52,319 nucleotides of DNA from an uncultured Oceanisphaera sp. Lineage in GTDB: Bacteria; Pseudomonadota; Gammaproteobacteria; Enterobacterales; Aeromonadaceae. The translations under genes were made by a program, and so were the position numbers. The notes below the pieces were generated by a model that saw only the letters and a program-made list of their open reading frames with translations, did not search any database and had not been told where the DNA came from. Positions 25,197 through 34,981 of this stretch are shown one piece after another. Location of the stretch: positions 1 through 52,319 of the forward strand of contig NZ_CANLZU010000024.1 in NCBI RefSeq assembly GCF_947495715.1. The letters are read 5' to 3'. The stretch's first letter is position 1. Each line of letters begins with the position of its first letter.

Positions 25197-25979
25197 ATGA
25201 ACAGATACGGCTTGATGGTGGCCGCGCTACTGGGGTTTTCGACTCAGGCGGCGGTGGTTAGTGAATCGGTGAGTTATCGGGTCGATGGTCAGGAATTCAA
25301 GGGCTATCTGACGTTTGATGACAGTCAGACCTCCCCGCGGCCCGGTGTACTGGTGGTGCATGAATGGTGGGGACTGAATGACTATATTCGTGGTCGTGCC
25401 GAGATGCTGGCCGAACTCGGCTATGTTGCCCTGGCACTGGACATGTACGGTGACGGCAAAGAAGCCTCACACCCTGCCGAGGCCGGTGAATTCGCCAAGG
25501 CATCACTGGCTTCCCTCCCCCTGGCCGAGCGTCGTTTCAACGCGGCCCGCGAACAACTGGCCCGGCATCCGCGGGTGGCCAGCAGTCCTATTGCCGCCAT
25601 TGGTTACTGTTATGGCGGTGGCGTGGTATTGCACATGGCGCGTAATGGTGCGCCTCTGGCGGCGGTCGCCAGTTTTCATGGATCCCTGACGCCCAGGGCC
25701 AATCCCCTGCCCGCGAATAGCAAGACGCGTATTGCGGTGTTCAATGGTGCCGCGGATCCGCTGGTTCCCGCCGATCAGGTCGCCGCCTTTCAACAGGAAA
25801 TGGAAACGGCCGGCGCCGATTATCTGCTGGTGAATTATCCCGGTGCCCTGCACGCCTTTACCAACCCGGACGCCGATCGGGTGGCGGCCGAGTTCAAGAT
25901 GCCGGTGGGCTATGATCAGGCGGCCGATCTGGACTCATGGAGCCAACTGCAGACGTTTCTGCAAGAGACGTTTGAGTAA
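25197..25979 (+). CDS. Dienelactone hydrolase family protein, exported
   Basis: The 260-aa alpha/beta hydrolase begins with a short signal peptide (NRYGLMVAALLGFSTQAAV). The Cys-Asp-His triad of the family is present: nucleophile Cys in GYCYGGG, Asp in GAADPLV and His in ALHAFTN. HEWWGLNDYIRGRAEML is the usual oxyanion-side block. Such enzymes hydrolyse lactones or small esters; this one would act in the periplasm and its substrate is unknown. The 33-residue extension to an upstream ATG crosses the palindrome and is rejected. It is convergent with the next gene, 9 bp away. Confidence 0.9.
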   Translation: MNRYGLMVAALLGFSTQAAVVSESVSYRVDGQEFKGYLTFDDSQTSPRPGVLVVHEWWGLNDYIRGRAEMLAELGYVALALDMYGDGKEASHPAEAGEFAKASLASLPLAERRFNAAREQLARHPRVASSPIAAIGYCYGGGVVLHMARNGAPLAAVASFHGSLTPRANPLPANSKTRIAVFNGAADPLVPADQVAAFQQEMETAGADYLLVNYPGALHAFTNPDADRVAAEFKMPVGYDQAADLDSWSQLQTFLQETFE

Positions 25980-25988
25980 TGGAGGTGT

Positions 25989-26459
25989 TCAGCGTTCGAC
26001 CTCAAACAGGAACTTGAGCTGGCGTGATTCGCCATTTTGTTCGACATCCAGTACCCAGGCCCACACCATGCTGCGCTCGGTACAGGCTCCTACCAGAGCT
26101 TGTCCCTGCCAGTGACCCGGCGTGCTTTCGCTGACCAGCGCCGGTAGCGTACCCATGTACATACTTTCTCCTTCCAGACGGCTGCGGGTGACCTTGACGT
26201 TGGGGTCGGACAGGGTCACTTCAAGCTGAAACGGGGCTTCCGGTTGCAATTGATCGGCCTGCAACTGTGCTTCGGCCCACAAATCCTGCAACTCAACCCG
26301 GCACTTTTTGTGAGATATATCACAAAAATCAGTATTACCTTTCTCTAATGCGGTGCCGTCATCGTCGTTAAAGTAGGTTCGAAGCCAGAATGCACTCGAT
26401 AAAATCCCCAATACCAGCAGTATTTGCACCAGTTTGGGGCCTGTCAGTCGATCTCTCAT
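25989..26459 (-). CDS. Membrane-anchored uncharacterised protein next to ccoN
   Basis: The 156-aa protein has an N-terminal transmembrane anchor (LVQILLVLGILSSAFWL), then a periplasmic domain with two Cys in FCDISHKKCRVEL. A later Cys in ALVGACTER precedes the C-terminal strand ESRQLKFLFEVE. The pattern resembles small periplasmic proteins seen next to cbb3 oxidase operons in related gammaproteobacteria. A metal-handling or assembly role is only inference from the paired Cys/His and the neighbourhood. It is divergent from ccoN and shares the region with the FNR box. A CRP-like palindrome lies inside the coding sequence. Confidence 0.75.
   Translation of the reverse strand: MRDRLTGPKLVQILLVLGILSSAFWLRTYFNDDDGTALEKGNTDFCDISHKKCRVELQDLWAEAQLQADQLQPEAPFQLEVTLSDPNVKVTRSRLEGESMYMGTLPALVSESTPGHWQGQALVGACTERSMVWAWVLDVEQNGESRQLKFLFEVER
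26305..26328. promoter_or_regulatory. CRP-like palindrome inside a coding sequence
   Basis: TTTTTGTGA-GATATA-TCACAAAAA has perfect 9-bp arms and the TGTGA-N6-TCACA core of CRP sites. It encodes the FCDISHKK segment of the minus-strand gene, so protein constraint may explain it. It is about 150 bp inside that gene and about 460 bp from the ccoN start. Confidence 0.45.
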
Positions 26460-26500
26460 GCCAATTCAGTTCCTGTATCGCACACAATTGACTCCCATCT

Positions 26501-26514
26501 TTGATCTTGATCAA
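26501..26514. promoter_or_regulatory. Perfect FNR box upstream of ccoNOQP
   Basis: TTGAT-CTTG-ATCAA matches the FNR consensus at all ten conserved positions. If the CATATT at 26556-26561 is the -10, the box centres near -61, the class I activation position. This predicts induction of the oxidase operon when oxygen falls. The fnr gene itself lies 8 kb downstream. The remaining ccoN leader to 26767 shows no other strong signal. Confidence 0.88.
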
Positions 26515-26767
26515 GGTAGTTTTTTTATGCGTTATGGGGTTGGTTAAGTGGTAATCATATTACTGTTTATACTGTTATTTTTGCAGCCACTCATTTATCA
26601 TCGCCCTGTGTATTCAGTATTCCCGATTTGCTTTGTTAGCATCATGTTAACGAAGCCGTTCAGGTACCTGATACCGAAATGAAAAACGGTTGTCTTCAAT
26701 CCTTCCTACGTGATCACCCTGGGTGAGCGCAAACCTGAATAACAGCAGTGGAAGCGGAACTATAACG

Positions 26768-28192
<1,425 letters not shown>

Positions 28193-28204
28193 GGAGACTT
28201 GTGA

Positions 28205-28822
28205 ATGAAGAACCCAAACAATCGTCACGAGTTGGTTGAAACCAATACCACCTGGTTGGTGATATTCACGATTATTGCCATCAGCTTCGGTGGCCTGGTA
28301 GAAATTGTGCCGCTGTTTTTTCAGCAGCAGACCAATGAACCGGTTGAGGGCCTGCGCCCTTATACCGCGCTGGAAATGGAAGGCCGTGATATCTACATCC
28401 GTGACGGATGTCATGTGTGTCACAGTCAGATGATCCGTCCCTTCCGTGCCGAAACCGAACGCTATGGTAACTATTCCGTGGCCGGTGAAAGCGTGTGGGA
28501 GCACCCCTTCCTGTGGGGTTCCAAGCGTACCGGTCCGGATCTGGCGCGCGTAGGCGGTCGTTACTCCGACGAGTGGCACCGTGTGCATCTGCTCAACCCG
28601 CGTAACGTGGTGCCCGAGTCAAACATGCCTGCCTTCCCCTGGTTGGAAGAGAACACACTGGACGGCAAGGATACGGCGGCCAAACTGGCTCTGTTCCGGG
28701 ACAGCTTCGGTGTTCCCTATACCGACGCCGATATTGCCGGTGCCGAGGCGGCGGTGAAGGGCAAAACCGAAATGGATGCCATCATCGCTTATCTGCAGTC
28801 TTTGGGCCACGCCCTTAAATAA
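28205..28822 (+). CDS. ccoO: cbb3-type oxidase subunit II CcoO (mono-heme c)
   Basis: This membrane-anchored c-type cytochrome of 205 aa has one N-terminal helix ([23 protein letters not shown]) and a periplasmic domain. The single heme site is [16 protein letters not shown], and Met residues further on ([10 protein letters not shown]) supply the distal ligand. It passes electrons from CcoP to CcoN. It starts 12 bp after ccoN with AAGGAGA as ribosome-binding site. Length and motif order are standard. Confidence 0.97.
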   Translation: MKNPNNRHELVETNTTWLVIFTIIAISFGGLVEIVPLFFQQQTNEPVEGLRPYTALEMEGRDIYIRDGCHVCHSQMIRPFRAETERYGNYSVAGESVWEHPFLWGSKRTGPDLARVGGRYSDEWHRVHLLNPRNVVPESNMPAFPWLEENTLDGKDTAAKLALFRDSFGVPYTDADIAGAEAAVKGKTEMDAIIAYLQSLGHALK

Positions 28823-28834
28823 CCGGAGTCGATT

Positions 28835-29053
28835 ATGGATTTCAGTACCCTGGAAGCGCTCAAGCCAACGCTGATCAGTTATCAGACTTTGGTATTGATG
28901 GTGATGTTTATTGGCCTGGTCTGGTGGGCCTACGGTAAGCGACGCAAAGACAAGTTCGATGCAATAGCCAACTCTATTTTTGATGATGAAAACCAGGCGA
29001 GCGGAACGCCTTCGGGGACTGAGCAGGATCGCGCAGGAGCTAATAAAAAATGA
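28835..29053 (+). CDS. ccoQ: cbb3-type oxidase small subunit CcoQ
   Basis: This 72-aa single-helix protein (SYQTLVLMVMFIGLVWWAY) is followed by basic residues and FDAIANSIFDDE, the hallmark of CcoQ/FixQ. It stabilises the interaction of CcoP with the core complex. It overlaps ccoP by ATGA. The hydrophilic tail after residue 50 is longer than in many homologues. Confidence 0.93.
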   Translation: MDFSTLEALKPTLISYQTLVLMVMFIGLVWWAYGKRRKDKFDAIANSIFDDENQASGTPSGTEQDRAGANKK

Positions 29054-30024
29054 GTACTTTTCTGAGTGTGTTTGTCACCATCATCAGCCTGGGGACCATT
29101 TTTGGTTGTCTGGCCCTGTTGGTCTGGTGTTCTCGCGACAAAATGGGGATGGAAGAAGGTGCACCTACCGGCCATACCTATGACGGCATTACCGAACTGA
29201 ACAACCCGCTGCCCAAGTGGTGGTCGTATCTGTTCGTGTTCATGTCGGTGTTTGCGCTGTTCTATCTGGCGTTGTATCCGGGTCTGGGTAACTTCAAGGG
29301 CCTGCTGGGCTGGCAGAGTTCCAACCAGGACGTACGTTCGCTGGAAGAATATCGCGCCGCTTCAACCGAAGCGCGTGAAGAAGGCAAGCTGGTGCAGTAC
29401 GAGCGGGAAATGGTCAAGGCCGATGAGGTGTTTGGCGCCAAGTTCCGTGAGCTGACCTATGAAGCCGACGGTAATACCTATCGTGCCATTGCCGACATCG
29501 CCATGGACGAAGATGCCACCAAGGTGGGCCAGCGTCTGTTTTTGCAGAACTGTGCCCAGTGTCATGGCTCGGATGCCCGCGGTGCTCGCGGCTTCCCCAA
29601 CCTGACCGATGCCGACTGGCTGTATGGCGGTTCGCCCGAGCAAATCAAAGCAACCCTGCTCCATGGCCGTAAAGCAGCCATGCCGGCCTGGGGTGCCAGC
29701 CTCGGCGAAGACGGCGTGCGTGAAGTGACCTCCTATGTACTGAGCCTGTCCGGCCGCAAGGTTGACCCGGTAGAAGCACAGAAAGGCGAAGCCCGCTTTG
29801 CCATGTGTGCCGCCTGTCATGGTATGGACGGCAAGGGTAACCAGGCCGTGGGTGCGCCCAACCTGACCGATGGTATCTGGCTCTATGGTGGCTCTCGCGC
29901 CGCGGTAGCAGACAGCGTGCGCAACGGCCGTGCCGGCGTCATGCCTGCCTGGAAAGACATTCTGGGCGAAGACAAGGTTCATCTGCTTTCCGCATATGTT
30001 TACAGTCTGAACAACAGTAAATAA
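29050..30024 (+). CDS. ccoP: cbb3-type oxidase subunit III CcoP (di-heme c)
   Basis: The 324-aa subunit has two N-terminal hydrophobic helices (about 5-28 and 57-78), as in the long gammaproteobacterial CcoP. Two cytochrome c domains follow, with heme sites NCAQCHGSD and MCAACHGMD, each with a downstream MPAW axial Met. It accepts electrons from soluble cytochromes and donates them to CcoO. It is the last gene before a strong terminator, so the maturation genes that follow have a separate promoter or rely on read-through. Confidence 0.97.
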   Translation: MSTFLSVFVTIISLGTIFGCLALLVWCSRDKMGMEEGAPTGHTYDGITELNNPLPKWWSYLFVFMSVFALFYLALYPGLGNFKGLLGWQSSNQDVRSLEEYRAASTEAREEGKLVQYEREMVKADEVFGAKFRELTYEADGNTYRAIADIAMDEDATKVGQRLFLQNCAQCHGSDARGARGFPNLTDADWLYGGSPEQIKATLLHGRKAAMPAWGASLGEDGVREVTSYVLSLSGRKVDPVEAQKGEARFAMCAACHGMDGKGNQAVGAPNLTDGIWLYGGSRAAVADSVRNGRAGVMPAWKDILGEDKVHLLSAYVYSLNNSK

Positions 30025-30043
30025 GGCCCACCGGGCTTTGGTG

Positions 30044-30070
30044 AAAAAGCCCCGCTGGTCGGGGCTTTTT
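30044..30070 (+). terminator. Terminator after ccoP
   Basis: AAAAAGCCCCG-CTGGT-CGGGGCTTTTT: an 11-bp stem, 5-nt loop and a long T-run. Confidence 0.95.
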
Positions 30071-30081
30071 TTTGTTATATT

Positions 30082-30347
30082 AGGGCCTGTTGATCTTTCG
30101 AGATGATTTTTGCAGCAGTTTGTGGGGGCTTGATACAAGGCAGCGCTTATGCCGTGTAGTCACTCTACATAAATAAGCGATAACGCAGTAGCAAGACCCC
30201 ACAAGCGCTGCCCTGCGGGTTCGGCTAAACACGTTTTTCTCTTTGTTGAGAGGGCTTTGCTTAGAATGACTAGGCTACACCTCTCTCGCCGCGATAAAAA
30301 CGCGTTTAACTCGAACAAAATTTCATCGCGAAAGGTCAACAGACCCT
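30082..30347. mobile_element. MITE-like element, 266 bp
   Basis: The left end AGGGCCTGTTGATCTTTCG (30082-30100) is the inverted complement of the right end CGAAAGGTCAACAGACCCT (30329-30347) at 17 of 19 positions. The similarity extends inwards about 15 bp (GATGA-TTTTTGC against GATGAAATTTTGTT). ATT directly abuts both ends, a possible 3-bp target duplication. There is no transposase; no ORF of note is inside. It fills the gap between the ccoP terminator and ccoH, so it may have inserted between the two operon halves. Confidence 0.75.
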
Positions 30348-30379
30348 ATTCACCGCTTTTTTTGTCGTAGGAATTGGTT

Positions 30380-30865
30380 ATGCAACGTCCCTGGTATCAG
30401 CAGTTCTGGCCCTGGTTTCTTATCGTGTTGCCGCTGTGTGCGGTGGCGGCCAGCCTTTATACCTTTCACCTGGCCAGCTCCGGGGCCGACAGCATGGTGG
30501 TCGATGACTACTACAAAAAAGGCCGGGCCATCAACAAGGACATCAGCGAGCTGAACAAGGCCGCCGAGCTGAAGCTGATAGCCGAACTGCGCTATCAGAA
30601 TGATGAGCTGATACTCAAGATGGAAGGCCGGCACAATAGCGGAGAGGCGGTGAGAGTGAACTTCAACCACCCTACCCTTGCCAAGCAGGATCAACAGATA
30701 CTGATGACCAGTGATGCGAATGGTGTCTATCGCGCACGCTTGGAACAGCCCTTGATGAAAGGTCAGTGGAACCTGCAGATTGAAGCCTTCGATGGTCACT
30801 GGCGCATGCAAAAGCGCATCGTTCTGCCGATCGCCAATCGGCTGCTCATTCGCGCCGGGAGCTGA
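30380..30865 (+). CDS. ccoH: cbb3 oxidase assembly protein CcoH (FixH family)
   Basis: The 161-aa protein has one N-terminal transmembrane helix (WFLIVLPLCAVAASLYTFHLA), the FixH motif MVVDDYYKKGRAIN just after it, and a periplasmic Ig-like domain. FixH is needed for stable assembly of the oxidase. AGGA lies 7 nt before ATG 30380. It is followed closely by ccoI. There is no ccoG between ccoP and ccoH, as in Vibrio and Shewanella clusters (recalled, not checked). Confidence 0.92.
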   Translation: MQRPWYQQFWPWFLIVLPLCAVAASLYTFHLASSGADSMVVDDYYKKGRAINKDISELNKAAELKLIAELRYQNDELILKMEGRHNSGEAVRVNFNHPTLAKQDQQILMTSDANGVYRARLEQPLMKGQWNLQIEAFDGHWRMQKRIVLPIANRLLIRAGS

Positions 30866-30867
30866 GT

Positions 30868-33237
30868 GTGGACGGCTGCTTTCACTGCGGTGAGGCCATT
30901 CCCACCGGCAGACCCCATCAACTGGCGCTGGAAGGGGTCAACCACCACTTCTGTTGCCCCGGCTGCCTGGCGGTGGCCGACACCATTATCGAATGCGGTC
31001 TGGGCAGCTATTATCAGCACCGTTCCGCCCTCGCCCCCAAGGCCGATGCGGTTCCCGATGAGCTGAAACAGCTGCAGCATTATGATCTGACCGAAATACA
31101 GCAAGACTTCGTCAGCAATAAAGACAACCTCAAAGAAGTACAGCTCTCCATTTCGGGCCTGAGTTGTGCCGCTTGTGCCTGGCTGATCGAGCGTCATCTG
31201 GCACGGGTGCCGGGGGTGGCGCTGATTCAGGTTAATACCACCACAGAGCGGGCCCGCTTGCGCTGGCATGATGAACAGGTGCCCCTGAGCCGGTTGTTGG
31301 CCGCCTTTGCCGATATCGGCTATCAGGCGCGGCCTTTTCAGCCCCATCAGCAAGAGCAGGCCTACAACCGGGAAGTGAAGTCGTATCTGCTGCGCATGGG
31401 CGTGGCAGGCATCGCCAGCATGCAGGTGATGATGGTGGCATTGGCGCTGTATGAAGATCTGTTTCCGGGCACCGATGCGGATCTGGTCGAATACTTTCGC
31501 TGGATAAGCCTGTGGCTGTCGATTCCGGTGATGAGCTATTCCGCCCTGCCCTTTTATCGCAATGCCTGGCGTGGCCTTAAAAACCGGGCGCTGAATATGG
31601 ACTTGCCGGTGTCGCTGGCGATGGTATTTGCCTTTGTCGCCTCCGTCTATGCCACCGTTACCCAGACCGGTGATGTCTATTACGAATGTGTGTCCATGTT
31701 TGCCTTTCTGTTGCTGACCGGCCGTTTTCTGGAAATACGCGCCAAACGCCGGGCCTCGGAAACCACCGCCAACCTCACCTTGCTGGTGCCCATGCTGGCC
31801 CGGGTAGAAACCGATAACGGCGAGCAGGAAGTCGCCGCCAAAACCCTGCAGCCGGGCCAGATTGTGCTGGTGGCCCCGGGCAGCCAGATTCCGGCCGATG
31901 CCGAAATACTCGGCGGCAGTACCAGCGTGAATGAGTCGATGCTGACCGGTGAGCACCTGCCGGTAACCCGGCATCAGGGCGATACGGTCTTTGCCGGCAC
32001 CACCAACGTGGAGTCGCCGTTGCGGCTGCGCGTATTGCGCTCGCTGGACGAGGCCCGGGTATCGGAAATTCTGCGCGCCCAGGACGACGCCCTGGCGGAA
32101 AAGCCCAAGGTGGCGCTGATTGCCGATCAGCTGTCGCGCTATTTTGTCGCGGCCTTGTTGCTGGTTACCCTGGCCACCTATCTGGTCTGGCTGCAGCTCG
32201 ATGCCGACAAGGCGTTCTGGGTCATGTTGTCGGTGCTGGTGGCGACCTGTCCCTGTGCCTTGTCGCTGGCAACCCCCACCGCCTTGACCGTGGCGACGTC
32301 ACGGCTGAGTCGTTCGGGCGTACTGGTGCGCCGTTCCCACGTGCTGGATACCCTGCCCAAGGTCAACCGAATGGTGTTCGATAAAACCGGCACCCTGACC
32401 CGGGGCGAGGTCGCCGTTACCTCTGTAACCCTGCTCGCCGAGCTGAACGAAGCGCAGGTGCTGGCGCTGGCCGCCGCGCTGGAAGCCCAGTCGGAGCATC
32501 CCATTGCCCGAGCCTTTGCCCCTTTTGGTGAGCAGGCGTTGATGGTGACCGAGCGGGAAAACCGGGTCGGCCGCGGCATCTGTGGCCAGGTAAAGGGCAC
32601 TCGCTGGCGTTTGGGCAGTGGCGCCTGGCTGGCACCGGAGAATCAGGATGCCGAACTCTGCGTTTATCTGGCCAATGAGCAGGGGCTGGTGGCACGTTTC
32701 GAGTTGACCGACCCGCTGCGTGAAGAAGCCGGTGCCTTGATTGATGAATGCCGGGCGCTCGGCATTGCGACCACCATTCTGACCGGCGACAGCTCCGGTC
32801 AGGCCGAGCAGGTCGCCAAGCGGCTTGGGGCCGACAAGCTGGTCAAACATGCCAGCCCCGATGACAAGCTGGCCTATCTGCGCCGCTGCGACCAGGCCGG
32901 TGATATCTGCCTGATGGTCGGTGATGGCATCAATGATGCGCCGGTACTGGCCGGGGCACATGTGTCGTTTGCCATGGCCGGCGGCACCGATATCGCCAAA
33001 AACAGTGCCGATGCCCTGCTGCTGTCGGACGATCTGCGGCGCATTCTGATTGCCCGTCATATTTCCGCCCGTTGCCGGCGGGTGATCAAACAAAACTTCA
33101 GCTGGGCGCTGGGTTATAACCTGGTGGTGCTGCCGCTGGCGGCCATGGGCCAGGTGTCGCCCTGGTTTGCCATGGTCGGCATGTCGGCCAGCTCGCTGAT
33201 TGTGATGACCAATTCACTGAGACTGTCACGCTTATGA
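30868..33237 (+). CDS. ccoI: Copper-exporting P-type ATPase for oxidase maturation CcoI
   Basis: The 789-aa P1B-ATPase supplies copper to cbb3 oxidase. The N-terminus has the FixI-type zinc or metal finger CFHCGEAIP and FCCPGCLAV, then an HMA-like domain with GLSCAACAWL. Eight membrane helices include the ion-path CPC motif (ATCPCALSLATP). TGEHLP (actuator), DKTGTLT (phosphorylated Asp) and GDGINDAP (hinge) complete it. It begins with GTG 30868, 2 bp after ccoH, and overlaps ccoS by ATGA. Length and order are typical of CcoI/FixI. Confidence 0.96.
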   Translation: MDGCFHCGEAIPTGRPHQLALEGVNHHFCCPGCLAVADTIIECGLGSYYQHRSALAPKADAVPDELKQLQHYDLTEIQQDFVSNKDNLKEVQLSISGLSCAACAWLIERHLARVPGVALIQVNTTTERARLRWHDEQVPLSRLLAAFADIGYQARPFQPHQQEQAYNREVKSYLLRMGVAGIASMQVMMVALALYEDLFPGTDADLVEYFRWISLWLSIPVMSYSALPFYRNAWRGLKNRALNMDLPVSLAMVFAFVASVYATVTQTGDVYYECVSMFAFLLLTGRFLEIRAKRRASETTANLTLLVPMLARVETDNGEQEVAAKTLQPGQIVLVAPGSQIPADAEILGGSTSVNESMLTGEHLPVTRHQGDTVFAGTTNVESPLRLRVLRSLDEARVSEILRAQDDALAEKPKVALIADQLSRYFVAALLLVTLATYLVWLQLDADKAFWVMLSVLVATCPCALSLATPTALTVATSRLSRSGVLVRRSHVLDTLPKVNRMVFDKTGTLTRGEVAVTSVTLLAELNEAQVLALAAALEAQSEHPIARAFAPFGEQALMVTERENRVGRGICGQVKGTRWRLGSGAWLAPENQDAELCVYLANEQGLVARFELTDPLREEAGALIDECRALGIATTILTGDSSGQAEQVAKRLGADKLVKHASPDDKLAYLRRCDQAGDICLMVGDGINDAPVLAGAHVSFAMAGGTDIAKNSADALLLSDDLRRILIARHISARCRRVIKQNFSWALGYNLVVLPLAAMGQVSPWFAMVGMSASSLIVMTNSLRLSRL

Positions 33238-33479
33238 ACGATATCGAAGTCTGGTACCTGATGATCCCCATCGCCATGGTGTTTGTCGCCATCGCTATCG
33301 CGGTGTTTTTCTGGTCGGTAAAAAGCGACCAGTTTGAAGACCTGGATCGCCATGGCAGCAATATCCTGTTTGATGATGACGACACCGCCCATCGTCGAGC
33401 ACAAGGTAACCAACCACAGGATCAACAAGCACAACCGCACGCGAATCAACAGAAGGATCCGCATGACCACTCAGCTTGA
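33234..33479 (+). CDS. ccoS: cbb3-type oxidase assembly protein CcoS
   Basis: This 81-aa protein has one hydrophobic helix (YLMIPIAMVFVAIAIAVFFW) followed by the CcoS signature KSDQFEDLDRHGSNILFDDD. CcoS is required for cofactor insertion into CcoN. The Gln/His-rich tail (AQPHANQQKDPHDH) exceeds the usual length. It overlaps ccoI by 4 nt and the next gene by 17 nt, implying coupled translation. Confidence 0.94.
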   Translation: MNDIEVWYLMIPIAMVFVAIAIAVFFWSVKSDQFEDLDRHGSNILFDDDDTAHRRAQGNQPQDQQAQPHANQQKDPHDHSA

Positions 33480-34146
33480 TGCCTGGGCGGCCTTGTTGAT
33501 CGGCCTGTTGGGCGCCGGTCATTGCATTGCCATGTGCGGCGGTGTGGCGGCGGCCTTTTCCATGGCCATTCCTGCCAGCCAGCGCCGCTGGAATTGGGTG
33601 TACCTGCTTAGCTACAATGCCGGGCGAATCGTCAGTTACAGCCTGGCCGGCGCCCTGGTCGGCGGCGTGTTCGCCAGTCTGGCGGACGTCAGCCTGGGCA
33701 AGCAGGGGCTGGTATTGCTACGCGTGCTGGCCGGGGTGATGACCATATTGCTTGGCCTGTATCTGGCACGCTGGTGGTTTGTGTTGTTGCGGCTGGAAAA
33801 ACTCGGCAATGGCCTCTGGCGCCACCTCAAACCCCTGGCCGGACGCTTTGTGCCATTCAGGCATCCGCTGGCGGCTCTGCCCTTCGGCATGATCTGGGGC
33901 TGGCTACCCTGTGGTCTGGTTTATTCGGCACTGACCTGGAGTGCGGTGGCTGGCGGCGCGCTGGAAGGTGCCCGGGTGATGGCGCTGTTTGGCATCGGCA
34001 CCCTGCCCACCCTGCTGGCATTAGGCGGCCTGGCCGGCCAGTTGCGCCATTGGCTCAATCATCCCGGCTTTCGCCAGGCTTCTGGTATCTTGTTGATTTC
34101 TTATGGTTTATTCACGCTTTATCAGGCTTTTTCGCTGTTTTACTAA
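33463..34146 (+). CDS. Sulfite exporter TauE/SafE family protein
   Basis: This 227-aa integral membrane protein has about six helices. The first helix carries a GAGHCIAMCGGVAAAF motif with a His and Cys pair, and a later helix WGWLPCGLVYSALTWS has a third Cys. That arrangement is typical of the DsbD-transmembrane/TauE-like (UPF0126-type) proteins found after ccoS in Vibrio and Shewanella. A copper or heme redox role in oxidase biogenesis has been suggested for relatives; sulfite export is only the family label. ATG 33463 follows AAGGA. The gene is the last of the ccoHIS unit. Confidence 0.88.
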   Translation: MTTQLDAWAALLIGLLGAGHCIAMCGGVAAAFSMAIPASQRRWNWVYLLSYNAGRIVSYSLAGALVGGVFASLADVSLGKQGLVLLRVLAGVMTILLGLYLARWWFVLLRLEKLGNGLWRHLKPLAGRFVPFRHPLAALPFGMIWGWLPCGLVYSALTWSAVAGGALEGARVMALFGIGTLPTLLALGGLAGQLRHWLNHPGFRQASGILLISYGLFTLYQAFSLFY

Positions 34147-34168
34147 ACTATTATGCCCCGATTATTAA

Positions 34169-34197
34169 TGCTATGATTACGTATTGATACCACTAAA
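34169..34197 (+). promoter_or_regulatory. fnr promoter with FNR-like half-site
   Basis: TG-C-TATGAT (34169-34177) is an extended -10, putting transcription start near 34184. TTGAT-ACCA-CTAAA (34184-34197) keeps one perfect FNR half and 3 of 5 in the other. Lying over the start site, it would suit negative autoregulation. Confidence 0.5.
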
Positions 34198-34207
34198 GTA
34201 TTGAGCT

Positions 34208-34954
34208 ATGGGAAATCAGACAAAAACAATTAAAACTGCCGCGAGCAGTTGTGCCATCCACTGCCAGGATTGCAGCATCAGCCAGTTGTGCATACCGCTC
34301 GGGCTCAATTCCGATGAGCTGGACGAGCTGGACAACATCATAGAACGCAAGAAGCCGATTCAGAAAAGCCAGGAATTGTTCAAGGCCGGGGAAGAGCTGA
34401 AGGCGCTTTATGCTATCCGTGCCGGCTCCATCAAGTCCTATACCATTACCGAACAGGGTGATGAGCAGATCACCGGCTTTCATCTGGCCGGCGATCTTAT
34501 CGGCTTCGACGCCATCAATACCGGTAGTCACCCTTCTTTTGCCCAGGCGCTTGAAACCTCCATGGTCTGCGAAATCCCCTATGAGGTGCTGGACGACCTG
34601 TCGGGCAAGTTGCCCCGCTTGCGACAGCAAATCATGCGGTTGATGAGCAACGAAATCAACGGCGACCAGCAGATGATACTGCTGCTGTCCAAGAAAACCG
34701 CCGAAGAACGACTGGCCGCTTTTCTGCATGGTCTGTCGAGCCGCTTTTCCCAGCGCGGCTTTTCTGCCCGTGAGTTTCGTCTCACCATGACCCGGGGCGA
34801 TATCGGTAATTATCTGGGACTGACGGTCGAAACCGTCAGTCGCCTGCTTGGCCGTTTTCAGAAAAACAACCTCATCGAGGTGGACGGCAAATATATTCGC
34901 ATTCTGGATCTACCGGCGTTGGCCCAGCTGGCTGGCGCCCCCACTCCGACCTGA
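34208..34954 (+). CDS. fnr: Oxygen-sensing transcription regulator FNR (EtrA)
   Basis: The 248-aa CRP/FNR-family regulator holds a [4Fe-4S] cluster that makes it active without oxygen. The ligand Cys are all present: [16 protein letters not shown] at the N-terminus (Cys 17, 21, 24 and 30, of which three plus one are used in FNR) and the central Cys in SMVCEIPY. The HTH helix reads [15 protein letters not shown], with the E..SR residues that recognise TTGAT. A perfect site is seen before ccoN. It sits downstream of the oxidase maturation genes and upstream of uspE, the order seen in Shewanella and Vibrio. Confidence 0.96.
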   Translation: MGNQTKTIKTAASSCAIHCQDCSISQLCIPLGLNSDELDELDNIIERKKPIQKSQELFKAGEELKALYAIRAGSIKSYTITEQGDEQITGFHLAGDLIGFDAINTGSHPSFAQALETSMVCEIPYEVLDDLSGKLPRLRQQIMRLMSNEINGDQQMILLLSKKTAEERLAAFLHGLSSRFSQRGFSAREFRLTMTRGDIGNYLGLTVETVSRLLGRFQKNNLIEVDGKYIRILDLPALAQLAGAPTPT

Positions 34955-34981
34955 TTCTTACTTTCATGAAAGGGACGCTTT

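Noticed and set aside
30025-30379. Missing ccoG between ccoP and ccoH as a sign of deletion by the MITE
   Set aside because: Vibrio and Shewanella clusters, as I recall them, also lack ccoG here, so the absence is normal for the lineage.
32290-32302. matS-like sequence GTGGCGACGTCAC (one mismatch to GTGACRNYGTCAC)
   Set aside because: It is a single near match inside ccoI coding sequence with no second site found by eye; too weak to claim MatP binding.
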